A stretch of DNA of 64,000 bases. It comes from Alphaproteobacteria bacterium. Its GTDB lineage: Bacteria > Pseudomonadota > Alphaproteobacteria > Rhodobacterales > Rhodobacteraceae. This document shows, piece after piece, positions 26,427-34,973 of this stretch; the first letter of the stretch is position 1; the number at the start of each line of letters is the position of its first letter. Position numbers and translations under genes: made by a program. The notes under the pieces are model-generated. The model was not told the DNA's origin, made no database searches, and saw only the letters and a list, made by a program, of their open reading frames with translations. The stretch spans positions 1-64,000 of the forward strand of contig JAUIDE010000004.1 in assembly GCA_030429105.1 (NCBI GenBank), given 5' to 3'.

Positions 26427-26999
26427 TTAATCCGCCGCCGCGCCGCCGGCAAGGGCCGGCCTCACCGGGTCGGCGCCGCGGCGCCAGATCGTGACCGTGG
26501 CGCCCGGCGGCGCCGCGAGCGCGGCGAAGGCGCGGGCGGGGGCGAAGCCGGGCAGCGCGGCGAAGGCGTCGATCAGCCGCTCCGCGCCGAGCGCCGAGAC
26601 CGGGACGATCAGCGCGCCTTCACCGGCCGGCCCGCGCAGCACCCATTCCGCCTCATGCCGGAAATGCGCGTCGTCCGCCGACCAGATCTCGATCGCCTGA
26701 AGTTCGTCAAGGCTTACGAACCCGCCCTGATGCGGGCCGAGATAGGCGACGCGCCGCTCGTCCACATTCACCACGCCGGGCGCCGAAGCCTCGCGCCGCC
26801 CGAGGGCGGAGAGCGCGGCGGAGCGGGAAAGGAGGAGGCCCGCGATGAGGACGAAGCCGGCGAGGCCCCAGCGCCACGGCCCCGCCAGCGCGCTGTCCGC
26901 CACGATCCACCAGAGCGCGGCGGCGGTGACGAGGGCGTAGATCGCCGTCTCCCCCCAGCGGGCGAGGGCGCGGCGGGCGTCGGGGCGGAGGAAGCTCAT
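26427..26999 (-). CDS. Hypothetical membrane-anchored protein
   Basis: A 190-residue protein with two adjacent membrane helices near the N terminus (about residues 17-34 and 41-60) and a soluble remainder. The soluble part has strands such as VVNVDERRVAYLGPHQGGFVSLDELQAIEIW followed by HFRHEAEWVLRG, a pattern seen in conserved Rhodobacterales proteins located between rsmE and gshA. No catalytic motif is evident. Its start overlaps the rsmE stop (ATGA), and gshA follows 50 bases later. Confidence 0.78.
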   Translation of the reverse strand: MSFLRPDARRALARWGETAIYALVTAAALWWIVADSALAGPWRWGLAGFVLIAGLLLSRSAALSALGRREASAPGVVNVDERRVAYLGPHQGGFVSLDELQAIEIWSADDAHFRHEAEWVLRGPAGEGALIVPVSALGAERLIDAFAALPGFAPARAFAALAAPPGATVTIWRRGADPVRPALAGGAAAD

Positions 27000-27724
27000 C
27001 GCCAGTCCCCCGCCGCCGCCTGCCAGAGCGCCATCGCCGCGACCGCCGCCGTCTCCGCCCTCAGGATGCGCGGGCCTAGCGAGACGGGATGCGCGAAGGG
27101 GAGGGCACGGAGCATCGCCGCCTCCTCCGGCGCGAAGCCGCCCTCCGGGCCGGTCAGGATGGCGGCGGGGCCGGGGGCTACGCCGGAGAAGGCGCCGCCG
27201 CCCGCCATCGTCTCATCGCAGAAGATGAGGCGCCGCGCCCCGTCCCATCCCGCGAGCGCCGCTTCGAGCCGCTGCGGCTCGGCGACGTCGGGCGCGGAGA
27301 GGAGCCCGCATTGCTCGGCCGCCTCCACGGCGTTGGCGCGGAGCCGCGCGGCGTTCACACGCTCGGCATTCGTATGGCGGGTGATGACGGGGAGGAGGCG
27401 GCGCGCGCCCATCTCGGCCGCCTTCTCCGCGATGAAGACGGTGCGCGCCTTCTTCACCGGCGCGAAGAGGAGCCAGAGATCGGGCGGCTCCGATTGCGGC
27501 CGCGTCCGCTCCTCGCAGATCAGCATGGCGGCGCGCCGGCTTCCTTCGGCCAGGAGGGCGCGCCATTCCCCGTCCCTCCCGTTGAAGAGGAGGACTGAGG
27601 CGCCGGGGGGGAGGCGCATGACGGTCAGGAGGTAATGCGCCTGCTCCCGCCCCAGCGCGACAGATGCGCCGGGGGCGAGGGGCGCCTCCACAAAGAGCCT
27701 GATTTTCGTCTCGTCGCGGGCCAT
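26996..27724 (-). CDS. rsmE: 16S rRNA (uracil1498-N3)-methyltransferase
   Basis: A 242-residue SPOUT-class methyltransferase with an N-terminal PUA-like domain. The trefoil-knot SAM site is seen in ILTGPEGGFAPEEAAMLRA and SLGPRILRAETAAVAAMALWQ, with MAEKAAEMG-type helix AEKAAEMGARRLLPVITRHTN before it. The start MARDETKIRLFVE at 27724 is preferred over in-frame codons to 27775, which would run into the ubiA gene on the other strand. It modifies U1498 in the small-subunit rRNA. Confidence 0.94.
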   Translation of the reverse strand: MARDETKIRLFVEAPLAPGASVALGREQAHYLLTVMRLPPGASVLLFNGRDGEWRALLAEGSRRAAMLICEERTRPQSEPPDLWLLFAPVKKARTVFIAEKAAEMGARRLLPVITRHTNAERVNAARLRANAVEAAEQCGLLSAPDVAEPQRLEAALAGWDGARRLIFCDETMAGGGAFSGVAPGPAAILTGPEGGFAPEEAAMLRALPFAHPVSLGPRILRAETAAVAAMALWQAAAGDWR

Positions 27725-27733
27725 AAGGCGAAT

Positions 27734-28696
27734 ATGACCGAACGCATGACCGGCGCCAGCCCCCACTCCGATCACGGCCGCGTGGCCGACGCAACGCGGC
27801 GCAACTGGGTGGACCGGTTCGCGCCGCGCGCGACGCGCCCATGGCTCCGCCTGTCACGCGCCGACCGGCCGGCGGGGACCTGGCTCCTGCTCATCCCCTG
27901 CTGGCAATCGCTCGCCCTCGCCATCGCCGCGACCGGGTGGCGGATCGAGGATCTCTGGTTCTTCCTTTCCATGGCCATCGGCGCCTTCCTCATGCGCGGC
28001 GCGGGCTGCACCTGGAATGACGTGACAGACCGGAATTTCGACGGGAAGGTGGAGCGGACGCGCTCCCGCCCCATCCCCTCCGGGCAGGTCACGGCGCGGG
28101 GTGCGCTTGTCTGGATGGTCGCGCAAGCGCTGCTCGCCTTCCTCATCCTCATCACTTTCAACCCGTTCGCCATCGCCCTCGGCGTCGCGGCGCTGCTGCC
28201 CGTGGCGATCTATCCCTTCATGAAGCGGGTGACGTGGTGGCCGCAGGTCTTTCTCGGGATCGCGTTCAACTGGGGCGCGCTGATGGGCTGGGCCGTCCAC
28301 AGCCACGGGCTCGCGCCTGCGCCCGTGCTGCTCTATCTCGCCGGCATCGCCTGGACGCTGCATTACGACACGATCTATGCGCATCAGGACCGGGAGGACG
28401 ACGCGCTGATCGGGGTTCGCTCCACCGCGCGGCTCTTCGGCGCGGCGACGGGGCAATGGCTCGCCCTCTTCGCGGCGCTCGCCGTGGTGGGCGCGGGCGG
28501 GGCGGCGGCGCTGGCGCTTTCGGGCCCGGCGCTCGCGGTCGCGCTCGGCGGGGTCGCGGCTTATGGCGCGCATCTGGCCTGGCAGCTCCTGCGGCTCGAT
28601 ATCGACGATCCCGACAATTGCCTCCGGCTCTTCCGGGCCAACCGCGATTCGGGCCTGATCCTGCTCGCCGGGTTCTTCGCGGCCGGCTTCGTCTGA
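27734..28696 (+). CDS. ubiA: 4-hydroxybenzoate polyprenyltransferase
   Basis: A 320-residue integral membrane prenyltransferase of ubiquinone biosynthesis. Both Asp-rich substrate motifs are intact: NDVTDRNFDGKVERTRSRPIPSG and YAHQDREDDALIGVRSTARLFG. About eight membrane helices follow. The N terminus includes a 40-residue polar extension (MTERMTGASPHSDHG) usual in Rhodobacterales UbiA; ATG at 27734 or 27746 are both possible. It is divergent from rsmE with only nine bases between starts, so promoters must lie inside the neighbouring coding sequences. Confidence 0.95.
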   Translation: MTERMTGASPHSDHGRVADATRRNWVDRFAPRATRPWLRLSRADRPAGTWLLLIPCWQSLALAIAATGWRIEDLWFFLSMAIGAFLMRGAGCTWNDVTDRNFDGKVERTRSRPIPSGQVTARGALVWMVAQALLAFLILITFNPFAIALGVAALLPVAIYPFMKRVTWWPQVFLGIAFNWGALMGWAVHSHGLAPAPVLLYLAGIAWTLHYDTIYAHQDREDDALIGVRSTARLFGAATGQWLALFAALAVVGAGGAAALALSGPALAVALGGVAAYGAHLAWQLLRLDIDDPDNCLRLFRANRDSGLILLAGFFAAGFV

Positions 28697-28760
28697 CCGG
28701 GCCGCTTGCGCTTTCCGCCGCGGCGGGCATGATCCGGCGCGCATAAGGAAGGGGGCCTCC

Positions 28761-29708
28761 ATGACCGTCACCATCTCAGACATCCTGGAGGCAGAGCGGC
28801 GAATCCGCCCCTATGTGCGCCGCACGCCCGTCATGGCGGTGGATCCGGCGGATTTCGGGCTCTCCTTCGGCGGGCGACTCAGCCTCAAGTTCGAGTGCTT
28901 CCAGCACACCGGCAGCTTCAAGCCGCGGGGCGCGTTCAACACGCTACTCTCCGACCCGGAGGCGCGGCCCGCCGTGGCCGTCTCCGGCGGCAATCACGGG
29001 GCGGCGGTGGCCTACGCCGCATCTAAACTGGGGCGGGAGGCGACGATCTTTGTTCCCGAATTCGCGCCGAAGCGGAAGGTGGAGAAGATCCGCTCCTACG
29101 GGCTCGACCTCCAGATCACCGGCATGGAAATCGCGGACACAATGGCCGCCTATCGCGCCTACCTCGCGGAGACCGGCGCGCTCGACATCCATCCCTATGA
29201 CGCGCCGGGGACAGTGGCGGGGCAGGGTACGGTCGGCCTCGAATGGCGGGAGCAGGTGAGGGAACAGGGGGGGGACATGGACGCCGTGCTCGTCGCCATC
29301 GGCGGCGGCGGGCTCATTTCGGGCGTCGGCGTCGCGATGGAGGGCGGGCCCGCGGTCATCGGCGTCGAGCCGAAGGGCGCGGCCTGCGCCCATGAGGCGC
29401 GAAAGGCGGGCGAGCCGGTGCAGGCGACGCCGACCTCCTATGCGAAGGACAGCCTCGGCGCCCCGGCGCTCGGCCCCCTGACCTTCGAGCTGATCGAGGC
29501 GCATGTGGAGGACCTCGTGACGGTGGACGACGACGCGATCCGCGCGGCGCAGGCCGCGCTCTGGCGGGTCTGCGGCGTGGCGGCGGAGCCGGGCGGGGCG
29601 ACCGCGCTCGCCGCGCTCCTCTCAGGCGTGGTGACGCCGGAGCCCGGCGCGCATATCGGCGTCCTCGTCTGCGGCGCGAACTTCGACCCGGCGACGCTTT
29701 TGGGTTGA
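28761..29708 (+). CDS. Threonine/serine dehydratase-like PLP enzyme
   Basis: A 315-residue fold-type II pyridoxal-phosphate enzyme. The Schiff-base lysine is in HTGSFKPRGAFN, the substrate loop is SGGNHGAAVAYAAS, and the phosphate-binding glycine loop is AIGGGGLISGVG. There is no C-terminal ACT regulatory domain, so it resembles catabolic serine/threonine dehydratases, or hydroxyaspartate dehydratases, rather than feedback-controlled IlvA. AAGGAAGGG lies ahead of the ATG. Its stop overlaps the start of the next membrane protein gene. Confidence 0.88.
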   Translation: MTVTISDILEAERRIRPYVRRTPVMAVDPADFGLSFGGRLSLKFECFQHTGSFKPRGAFNTLLSDPEARPAVAVSGGNHGAAVAYAASKLGREATIFVPEFAPKRKVEKIRSYGLDLQITGMEIADTMAAYRAYLAETGALDIHPYDAPGTVAGQGTVGLEWREQVREQGGDMDAVLVAIGGGGLISGVGVAMEGGPAVIGVEPKGAACAHEARKAGEPVQATPTSYAKDSLGAPALGPLTFELIEAHVEDLVTVDDDAIRAAQAALWRVCGVAAEPGGATALAALLSGVVTPEPGAHIGVLVCGANFDPATLLG

Positions 29709-30088
29709 TGGCCGCGGCGCTCCGGGCCGGCGCGCTCTATTTCGCGGCGATCTTCGCGCTTGGCTTCCTGCTCGGGATCGTGCGGACGCTCGCCCTCGCG
29801 CCACGGATCGGAGAGACGGGCGCGGTGCTGGCGGAACTGCCGGTCATCCTCGCCGCCTCATGGCTCGCGGCTGGCCTGCTCGCGCGGCCGCTCGGCCCGG
29901 CGCTCCGGCCCCGGATCGCGATGGGCGGCTTCGCATTCGCGCTGTTGATGATTGCCGAGGCCGTACTCGGCGCGGCCCTCGGCGCGGCGCCCTTCGCCGG
30001 GCTTGCGACGCCGGCGGGCGCGTTGGGCTTCGCCGGCCAGCTTCTCTTCGCCGCCTTCCCCGCGCTCAGGACCCCGAAGCGATCTTGA
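29708..30088 (+). CDS. Hypothetical small membrane protein
   Basis: A 126-residue protein with four hydrophobic segments (about residues 5-26, 42-58, 70-92 and 103-118) and few polar residues between. I do not recognise the family. The ATG at 29708 shares a base with the stop of the dehydratase-like gene (TGATG), implying coupled translation. Its last 23 bases overlap the 3' end of the SMR transporter gene on the other strand. Confidence 0.68.
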   Translation: MAAALRAGALYFAAIFALGFLLGIVRTLALAPRIGETGAVLAELPVILAASWLAAGLLARPLGPALRPRIAMGGFAFALLMIAEAVLGAALGAAPFAGLATPAGALGFAGQLLFAAFPALRTPKRS

Positions 30089-30386
30089 GCCCTGCGACGC
30101 CAGCGACGATGGCCGCGACGCTCGCGATCTTGAGCGGCGAAAGCTGTTCCCCGAAAAGGATCACGCCGAAGGCGACGGCGCCGACTGCGCCGAGCCCGAC
30201 CCAGACCGGATAGGCGACGCCGACGGGCAAGGTGCGCATGGCGATGGAGAGGAACCAGAGCCCGAACCCGGCGGCGACGATGACGACAAGGGTGGGAACG
30301 GGCTTCGTGAACCCGTCCGCCGCCTTCATGGCGAGGGCGAAGATCACCTCGAAGACGGCCGCGAGGCCAAGCCAGACCCAAGCCAT
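30066..30386 (-). CDS. Small multidrug resistance (SMR) family transporter
   Basis: A 106-residue four-helix proton-coupled efflux subunit of the EmrE/SugE superfamily. The membrane-embedded essential glutamate is in AAVFEVIFALAMK (about residue 13), followed by VGVAYPVWVGLGAVG and ILFGEQLSPLKIASV, which are standard SMR blocks. The WxGxG-like sequence PVWVGLGAVG fits the SugE/Gdx guanidinium-exporter branch or a QacE-like pump; the sub-branch is not certain. The product would act as a dual-topology dimer. Confidence 0.92.
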   Translation of the reverse strand: MAWVWLGLAAVFEVIFALAMKAADGFTKPVPTLVVIVAAGFGLWFLSIAMRTLPVGVAYPVWVGLGAVGAVAFGVILFGEQLSPLKIASVAAIVAGVAGLKIASGS

Positions 30387-30396
30387 CCGCGCCCCC

Positions 30397-31413
30397 TCAG
30401 TCGAAGCGGTAAAACGCCTCGTAGATGGGGCCGAGCATCGCTTCGTTGAAGAGCGAGGAGACGGAATTGCCCGCCGCGACGTTCAGCATCGCCTGTGCGA
30501 AAAGAGGGGCGACTGAGACGATGCGGATGTTCGCCGCAGCGCGGACCTCGGGGCTCGCCTCGATGGAATCGGTGACGACGAGCGACTTCATGACCGAGTT
30601 CCCGATCCGTTCCACCGCCGGGTTGGAGAGCACGCCATGCGTGATGTAGGCGTGGACTTCCTCCGCGCCCTCGTCCTTCAGCAGTTGAGCGGCTTTCACC
30701 AGCGTTCCCGCCGTGTCGCAGATGTCGTCCACGATGATGCAGCGCTTGCCCGAGACCTCGCCGATCACGGTCATCGATTCGATCTCCCCGGGCGCGCCGC
30801 GGCGCTTGTCCACGATGGCGAGGCCGACGCCGATGCGCTTGGCCAGTTCCCGCGCCCGGGTCACGCCGCCGACATCGGGGGATACGACGACGACGTCCGA
30901 CAGGTCCCCGAAGGAATGCTTCACGTCGAGCGCAAAGACGGGCGCCGCGTAGAGATTGTCCACCGGAATATCGAAGAAGCCCTGGATCTGCCCGGCGTGG
31001 AGATCCATCGTCAGCACCCGGTCGATCCCGGCCTCCGTGAGGAGATTGGCGGTGAGCTTCGCGCTGATCGGGGTGCGGGCGGAGGTTTTCCGGTCCTGCC
31101 GCGCATAGCCGAAATAGGGCATGACGGCGGTGATGCGCTTGGCGGAGGCGCGGCGGAGCGCGTCCGTCATGATGAGAAGCTCCATCAGGTTGTCGTTCGC
31201 CGGGCGCGAGGTGGACTGGATGATGAAGACTTCCTCGTTCCGCACGTTGTCGTAGATCTCGACGAAGATCTCCCCGTCATTGAACCGCTCCACCCGCGCA
31301 TCGGCGAGCCGCACCGCCTCCCCCCGATAGACGGAGATCCGGCGCGCCACCGCCTCGGCGAAGCGACGGTTTGAATTGCCGGAGATGATGCGGATGGCGC
31401 TGTCGGCTTTCAT
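30397..31413 (-). CDS. prs: Ribose-phosphate pyrophosphokinase
   Basis: A 338-residue enzyme making PRPP from ribose 5-phosphate and ATP. Family elements: the flexible N-terminal region with [31 protein letters not shown] (ATP loop), [32 protein letters not shown] and the PRPP loop [12 protein letters not shown]. Length is near the family norm with a slightly extended helical insert. The ATG at 31413 is preceded by GAGGGG. Co-oriented upstream of the SMR gene with ten bases between, but probably not functionally linked. Confidence 0.97.
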   Translation of the reverse strand: MKADSAIRIISGNSNRRFAEAVARRISVYRGEAVRLADARVERFNDGEIFVEIYDNVRNEEVFIIQSTSRPANDNLMELLIMTDALRRASAKRITAVMPYFGYARQDRKTSARTPISAKLTANLLTEAGIDRVLTMDLHAGQIQGFFDIPVDNLYAAPVFALDVKHSFGDLSDVVVVSPDVGGVTRARELAKRIGVGLAIVDKRRGAPGEIESMTVIGEVSGKRCIIVDDICDTAGTLVKAAQLLKDEGAEEVHAYITHGVLSNPAVERIGNSVMKSLVVTDSIEASPEVRAAANIRIVSVAPLFAQAMLNVAAGNSVSSLFNEAMLGPIYEAFYRFD

Positions 31414-31523
31414 CGGCGGGCCCCTCTGCCGCGCTGCTCTTGCGCCGCCTCTATCAGCCGGGGCGGGGCTTGCAAAGCCCGCGCGCCGCGGCGAGGCTCC
31501 GCCGCGCAAACGAGGAAGGCCCG

Positions 31524-32120
31524 ATGCCCCATATCGACTATTACTTCACCCCGCTCTCCCCCTTCGCCTATCTGGCCGGCGACGGGCTCGAGCGGATCGC
31601 GGCCCGGCATGGCGCGACCGTCGCCTACAAGCCGGTCAACTTCTTCGCGGCGATGGAGGCGGCGGGCGGGCTCCCGGTGCCGAAGCGCCACTGGTCCCGC
31701 CAGGAATACCGGCTGCAGGAGCTGCCGCGGATCGCGAAGCGCGCGGGCCTGCCGATCACCCTCCATCCGAAGCACTGGCCGACTGATGCGGGCCGGGCGA
31801 TGGCCGCGATCCTAGCCGCGGAGGCGGCGGGCGGAGGCGATGTCGGGCTCCTTTGCCGCCGCCTCCTCGCCTCCTGCTGGGCGGAGGAGAAGGATATCGG
31901 CGATCCGGCGGTCGTGGATGCGGCGCTGCGGGAGGCGGGGTTCGACCCCGCCGCGCTCGATTTCGAGGCCGGCGCGGCCCGCGTCGCGCCGCTGACGGCG
32001 GAGGCGATCGAGCGCGGGGTGTTCGGCGCGCCCTTCTACATCGTGAAGGAGACTGGGCAGAAATTCTGGGGGCAGGACCGGCTCGACTTTCTCGACGATC
32101 ATCTGGCGGGCAGGATCTGA
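31524..32120 (+). CDS. 2-hydroxychromene-2-carboxylate isomerase-like DsbA-family protein
   Basis: A 198-residue thioredoxin-like/GST kappa-like protein. It begins [20 protein letters not shown], where the usual redox CxxC of DsbA is replaced by SPFAY, as in HCCA isomerases that use glutathione. Later blocks are [39 protein letters not shown] and [28 protein letters not shown], all typical. HCCA isomerases act in naphthalene-type catabolism, but many relatives have unknown glutathione-linked roles. Its stop overlaps the start of the alpha/beta hydrolase. Confidence 0.88.
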   Translation: MPHIDYYFTPLSPFAYLAGDGLERIAARHGATVAYKPVNFFAAMEAAGGLPVPKRHWSRQEYRLQELPRIAKRAGLPITLHPKHWPTDAGRAMAAILAAEAAGGGDVGLLCRRLLASCWAEEKDIGDPAVVDAALREAGFDPAALDFEAGAARVAPLTAEAIERGVFGAPFYIVKETGQKFWGQDRLDFLDDHLAGRI

Positions 32121-32977
32121 TGGACTTCGCGTCGCGCCGGATCGAGGTCGGCGGCCATGAAGTCGGCCTTCTCGAAGCGGGGCCGGCGGACGCCCCGCGC
32201 GCGCTCTTCGCGCATTGCTCGCTCGCCTTCGCGGGGCTCTGGAAGGGCGTGATGAAGCGGCTCGCCGGGCGCTGGCGCTGCATCTCGGTGGACATGCCGG
32301 CGCATGGCGCCTCCGCGCGGGGGGACGAGGCGCTCTCGCTCCAGCTCCAGGCCGTCCGCTACGTGATCGGGGCGGCGGAGGAGGCGGGGGGCGGCCCCGC
32401 GCATCTCGTCGGCCTCTCGCTCGGCGGGGCGGTGATGGGGCGGGTGGCGGCGGCGCGGCCCGATCTCGCGCGGTCGCTCACGCTGATCGAGCCCGTCTAT
32501 TTCCACCTCCTCACCGAGGCCGGACGCGGCGAGGACGAGGAGAACGCCCGCGCCATGGCCCCCGTCTACAGGGCCTGCGCGGAGGGTCGCTACCATGACG
32601 GCGCCCGCGCCTTCATGGAGGCCTGGGGCCAGCCCGGCCAGTTCGACCGGATGCCGGAGCCGGCGCGGGAGGCGGTGGCCTTCGCGCTCTCCCATCTCTC
32701 GAAAGACTTCGAAATGGTCTCCGGCTGGCCCGAGGGGCAGATCGGGCGGCAGGCGCTCGCCGCCATAGCCGCGCCCGTGATGCTGATGCAGGGGGAGCGG
32801 ACGCAGGGCTCGGCCAAGGCGATCCTCGACGAGCTTCAGGGGCTGATGCCTTCGGCGTGGCGGGAGGAGATCGCGGGGGCGGGGCACCTTTCTCCCGTGG
32901 ACAACCCGGAGGCGGTGGCGGCGCGGCTCGCCGCCTTCTTCGAGGCGGCGGAGGCCGGCGCGGCGGGAAAAGGTTGA
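32120..32977 (+). CDS. Alpha/beta hydrolase
   Basis: A 285-residue alpha/beta-hydrolase-fold protein. The nucleophile elbow is GLSLGG with its serine near residue 99, and the terminal catalytic histidine is in GAGHLSPVDNPEAV. The oxyanion-region strand is ALFAHCSLAFAGLW, slightly unlike the usual HGxP. No signal peptide. It is translationally coupled to the HCCA-isomerase-like gene (TGATG), suggesting a joint catabolic or detoxification step. The substrate is an ester or lactone by family, not further defined. Confidence 0.88.
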   Translation: MDFASRRIEVGGHEVGLLEAGPADAPRALFAHCSLAFAGLWKGVMKRLAGRWRCISVDMPAHGASARGDEALSLQLQAVRYVIGAAEEAGGGPAHLVGLSLGGAVMGRVAAARPDLARSLTLIEPVYFHLLTEAGRGEDEENARAMAPVYRACAEGRYHDGARAFMEAWGQPGQFDRMPEPAREAVAFALSHLSKDFEMVSGWPEGQIGRQALAAIAAPVMLMQGERTQGSAKAILDELQGLMPSAWREEIAGAGHLSPVDNPEAVAARLAAFFEAAEAGAAGKG

Positions 32978-33071
32978 CAGGCCGCCGCGTTCTGAAATCG
33001 TCTCGGGCCATGAGGGGAGATCGCAAGGATCGCCGGGCGTTCGACGCCGCCGCCCGGGCGGCGCTGGCGTG

Positions 33072-33602
33072 ATGGGCGCGCTTCGCCCCTTCGTCCGCGT
33101 CGTGGAGGCGGTGAATTACCGCATCGGGCGGCTCGCCATGTGGGGCTTCTTCGCCATGATGGCGGTGCTTCTCTGGTCCTCCGTCTCGAAGACCTTCTTC
33201 AACCCCTCCCTCTGGACGCTGGAGACGGCGCAGTTCCTCATGGTCTCCTATTTCTTCCTCGGCGGGGCCTACGCCATCCAGATGGGCTCCAACGTGCGGA
33301 TGGACCTCTTCTATGCGGAATGGTCGGAGCGGCGGAAGGCGGCGGTGGATGTCTGCACTGTGTTCTTCCTCCTCTTCTTCCTCGCCGTGCTGCTCCGGGG
33401 CGGGTTGGACAGCCTGATCTATTCGCTGCAATACGGGGAGAGGAACCCGACCGCGTGGCGCCCGCTCCTCTGGCCGGTGAAGGCCGCGATGTGCCTTGGG
33501 ATCGTGCTGATGATCCTGCAATCGCTCGCGGAGCTGGCGCGGGACGCGGCGCGGCTCCGCGGGGTCGATCTCGGGCCCCGCCCTTTCGAGAAGAGCCGCT
33601 GA
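33072..33602 (+). CDS. TRAP transporter small permease (DctQ family)
   Basis: A 176-residue protein with four membrane helices (about residues 22-42, 57-75, 95-115 and 135-155), the DctQ type. Family features include WTLETAQFLMVSYFFLGGAYAIQMGSNVRMDLFY between helices two and three. It forms the membrane part of a sodium-driven tripartite transporter with the DctM protein encoded immediately downstream. The ATG at 33072 is preferred to the in-frame GTG at 33069. A 20-codon open frame (33010-33072) ends on this start codon; whether it is translated is unclear. Confidence 0.94.
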   Translation: MGALRPFVRVVEAVNYRIGRLAMWGFFAMMAVLLWSSVSKTFFNPSLWTLETAQFLMVSYFFLGGAYAIQMGSNVRMDLFYAEWSERRKAAVDVCTVFFLLFFLAVLLRGGLDSLIYSLQYGERNPTAWRPLLWPVKAAMCLGIVLMILQSLAELARDAARLRGVDLGPRPFEKSR

Positions 33603-34921
33603 TGTCCTACGAACTCATCGCGCTCTTCATGTTCGCCTCGATGCTGATGATGCTGGCGACAGGCCAGCGCGTCTTCGGCGCCATCGGGGCCGTCGCCGCC
33701 GTCGCCGCCATCGCGCTCTGGGGCGCGGGGGCGACGAACATCCCCTTCGGCGCGGCGATGAAGCTGATGAAGTGGTATCCGCTGCTGACGCTGCCGATGT
33801 TCGTCTTCATGGGCTACGTTCTCTCGGAAAGCCGGATCGCGGACGATCTCTATCGCATGTTCCATGTCTGGTTCGGCCCCGTCCGCGGCGGGCTCGCAAT
33901 CGGCACGATCTTCCTGATGGTTCTGATTTCGGCCATGAACGGTCTCTCGGTCGCCGGCATGGCGATCGGCGCCACCATCGCGCTGCCCGAGCTTCTGAAG
34001 CGCGGCTATGACAAGCGGATGGTGACGGGGGTGATACAGGCCGGCTCCTCGCTCGGCATCCTCGTGCCGCCCTCGGTGGTGCTGGTGCTCTACGCGATGA
34101 TCGCGCGGCAGCCGGTGGGGCAGCTCTGGCTCGCCGGGGTGCTCCCGGGCCTGATGATGGCGGGCATGTTCGTGCTCTACATCTGGATCCGCTGCCGCAT
34201 CCAGCCGCATCTCGGCCCCGCCCTGCCGGACGCCGGCGCCGTGCCGCGGGCGGAGAAGCTGCGGCTGCTGCGCGCCGGGCTCCTACCCGTCTTCATCTTC
34301 GCGACGATGATGGTTCCGTTCGTCAACGGCTGGACTTCGCTGGTGGAAAGCTCCGCCATCGGCGCCATCGCCGCCTTCCTCGCGGCCGTCCTGAAGGGGC
34401 GGATGACCTGGGCCGTCTTCGAGACCTCGACGCGTCAGACCCTCGCGATCTCCTGCATGTTCATGTGGATCATCCTCGCCGCGCTCGCCTTCGGCGCCGT
34501 CTTCGACGGCTTGGGCGCGGTGCGGGCGATCGACGACCTCTTCACGGAGCGGCTCGGGCTCAACCCCTGGATCATCCTGATCCTAATGCAGCTTTCATTC
34601 CTGCTGATGGGAACGTTCCTCGACGACACCGCGATGCTGGTGATCGTCGCGCCGCTCTATGTGCCGCTGGTGAAGGCGCTCGGCTTCGATCTCGTCTGGT
34701 ACGGCGTGCTCTACACGATCACGACCCAGATCGCCTATATGACGCCGCCCTTCGGCTACAACCTCTTCCTCATGCGCGCGATGGCGCCGCCGGAAATCGG
34801 GCTCCGCGACATCTACGCTTCGATCGTCCCCTTCGTGCTGGTGATGATCGCGGCGCTGGCGCTGGTGATGGCCTTCCCGTCCATCGCGCTCTGGCTGCCG
34901 GGCTATGTCTATGGATTATGA
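33602..34921 (+). CDS. TRAP transporter large permease (DctM family)
   Basis: A 439-residue permease with about 11-12 membrane helices. The DctM signatures are LPMFVFMGYVLSESRIADDLY, SAMNGLSVAGMAIGA, GSSLGILVPPSVVLVLYAMIA and, near the C terminus, YTITTQIAYMTPPFGYNLFLMR. It exchanges substrate from the DctP protein for transport driven by a sodium gradient. The ATG at 33602 shares a base with the DctQ stop. TRAP systems mostly carry carboxylates or zwitterions such as amino acids, ectoine and taurine. Confidence 0.95.
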   Translation: MSYELIALFMFASMLMMLATGQRVFGAIGAVAAVAAIALWGAGATNIPFGAAMKLMKWYPLLTLPMFVFMGYVLSESRIADDLYRMFHVWFGPVRGGLAIGTIFLMVLISAMNGLSVAGMAIGATIALPELLKRGYDKRMVTGVIQAGSSLGILVPPSVVLVLYAMIARQPVGQLWLAGVLPGLMMAGMFVLYIWIRCRIQPHLGPALPDAGAVPRAEKLRLLRAGLLPVFIFATMMVPFVNGWTSLVESSAIGAIAAFLAAVLKGRMTWAVFETSTRQTLAISCMFMWIILAALAFGAVFDGLGAVRAIDDLFTERLGLNPWIILILMQLSFLLMGTFLDDTAMLVIVAPLYVPLVKALGFDLVWYGVLYTITTQIAYMTPPFGYNLFLMRAMAPPEIGLRDIYASIVPFVLVMIAALALVMAFPSIALWLPGYVYGL

Positions 34922-34973
34922 GAGAGAGAACGCCGCAAACGGCGCGCACGAGAACCGCAACAAGGAGATCGAG

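Noticed and set aside
32974-33002. TTGACA at 32974-32979 as a promoter for the TRAP operon
   Set aside because: The -35 is perfect but no acceptable -10 box lies 16-18 bases downstream, and the hexamer overlaps the stop of the previous gene.
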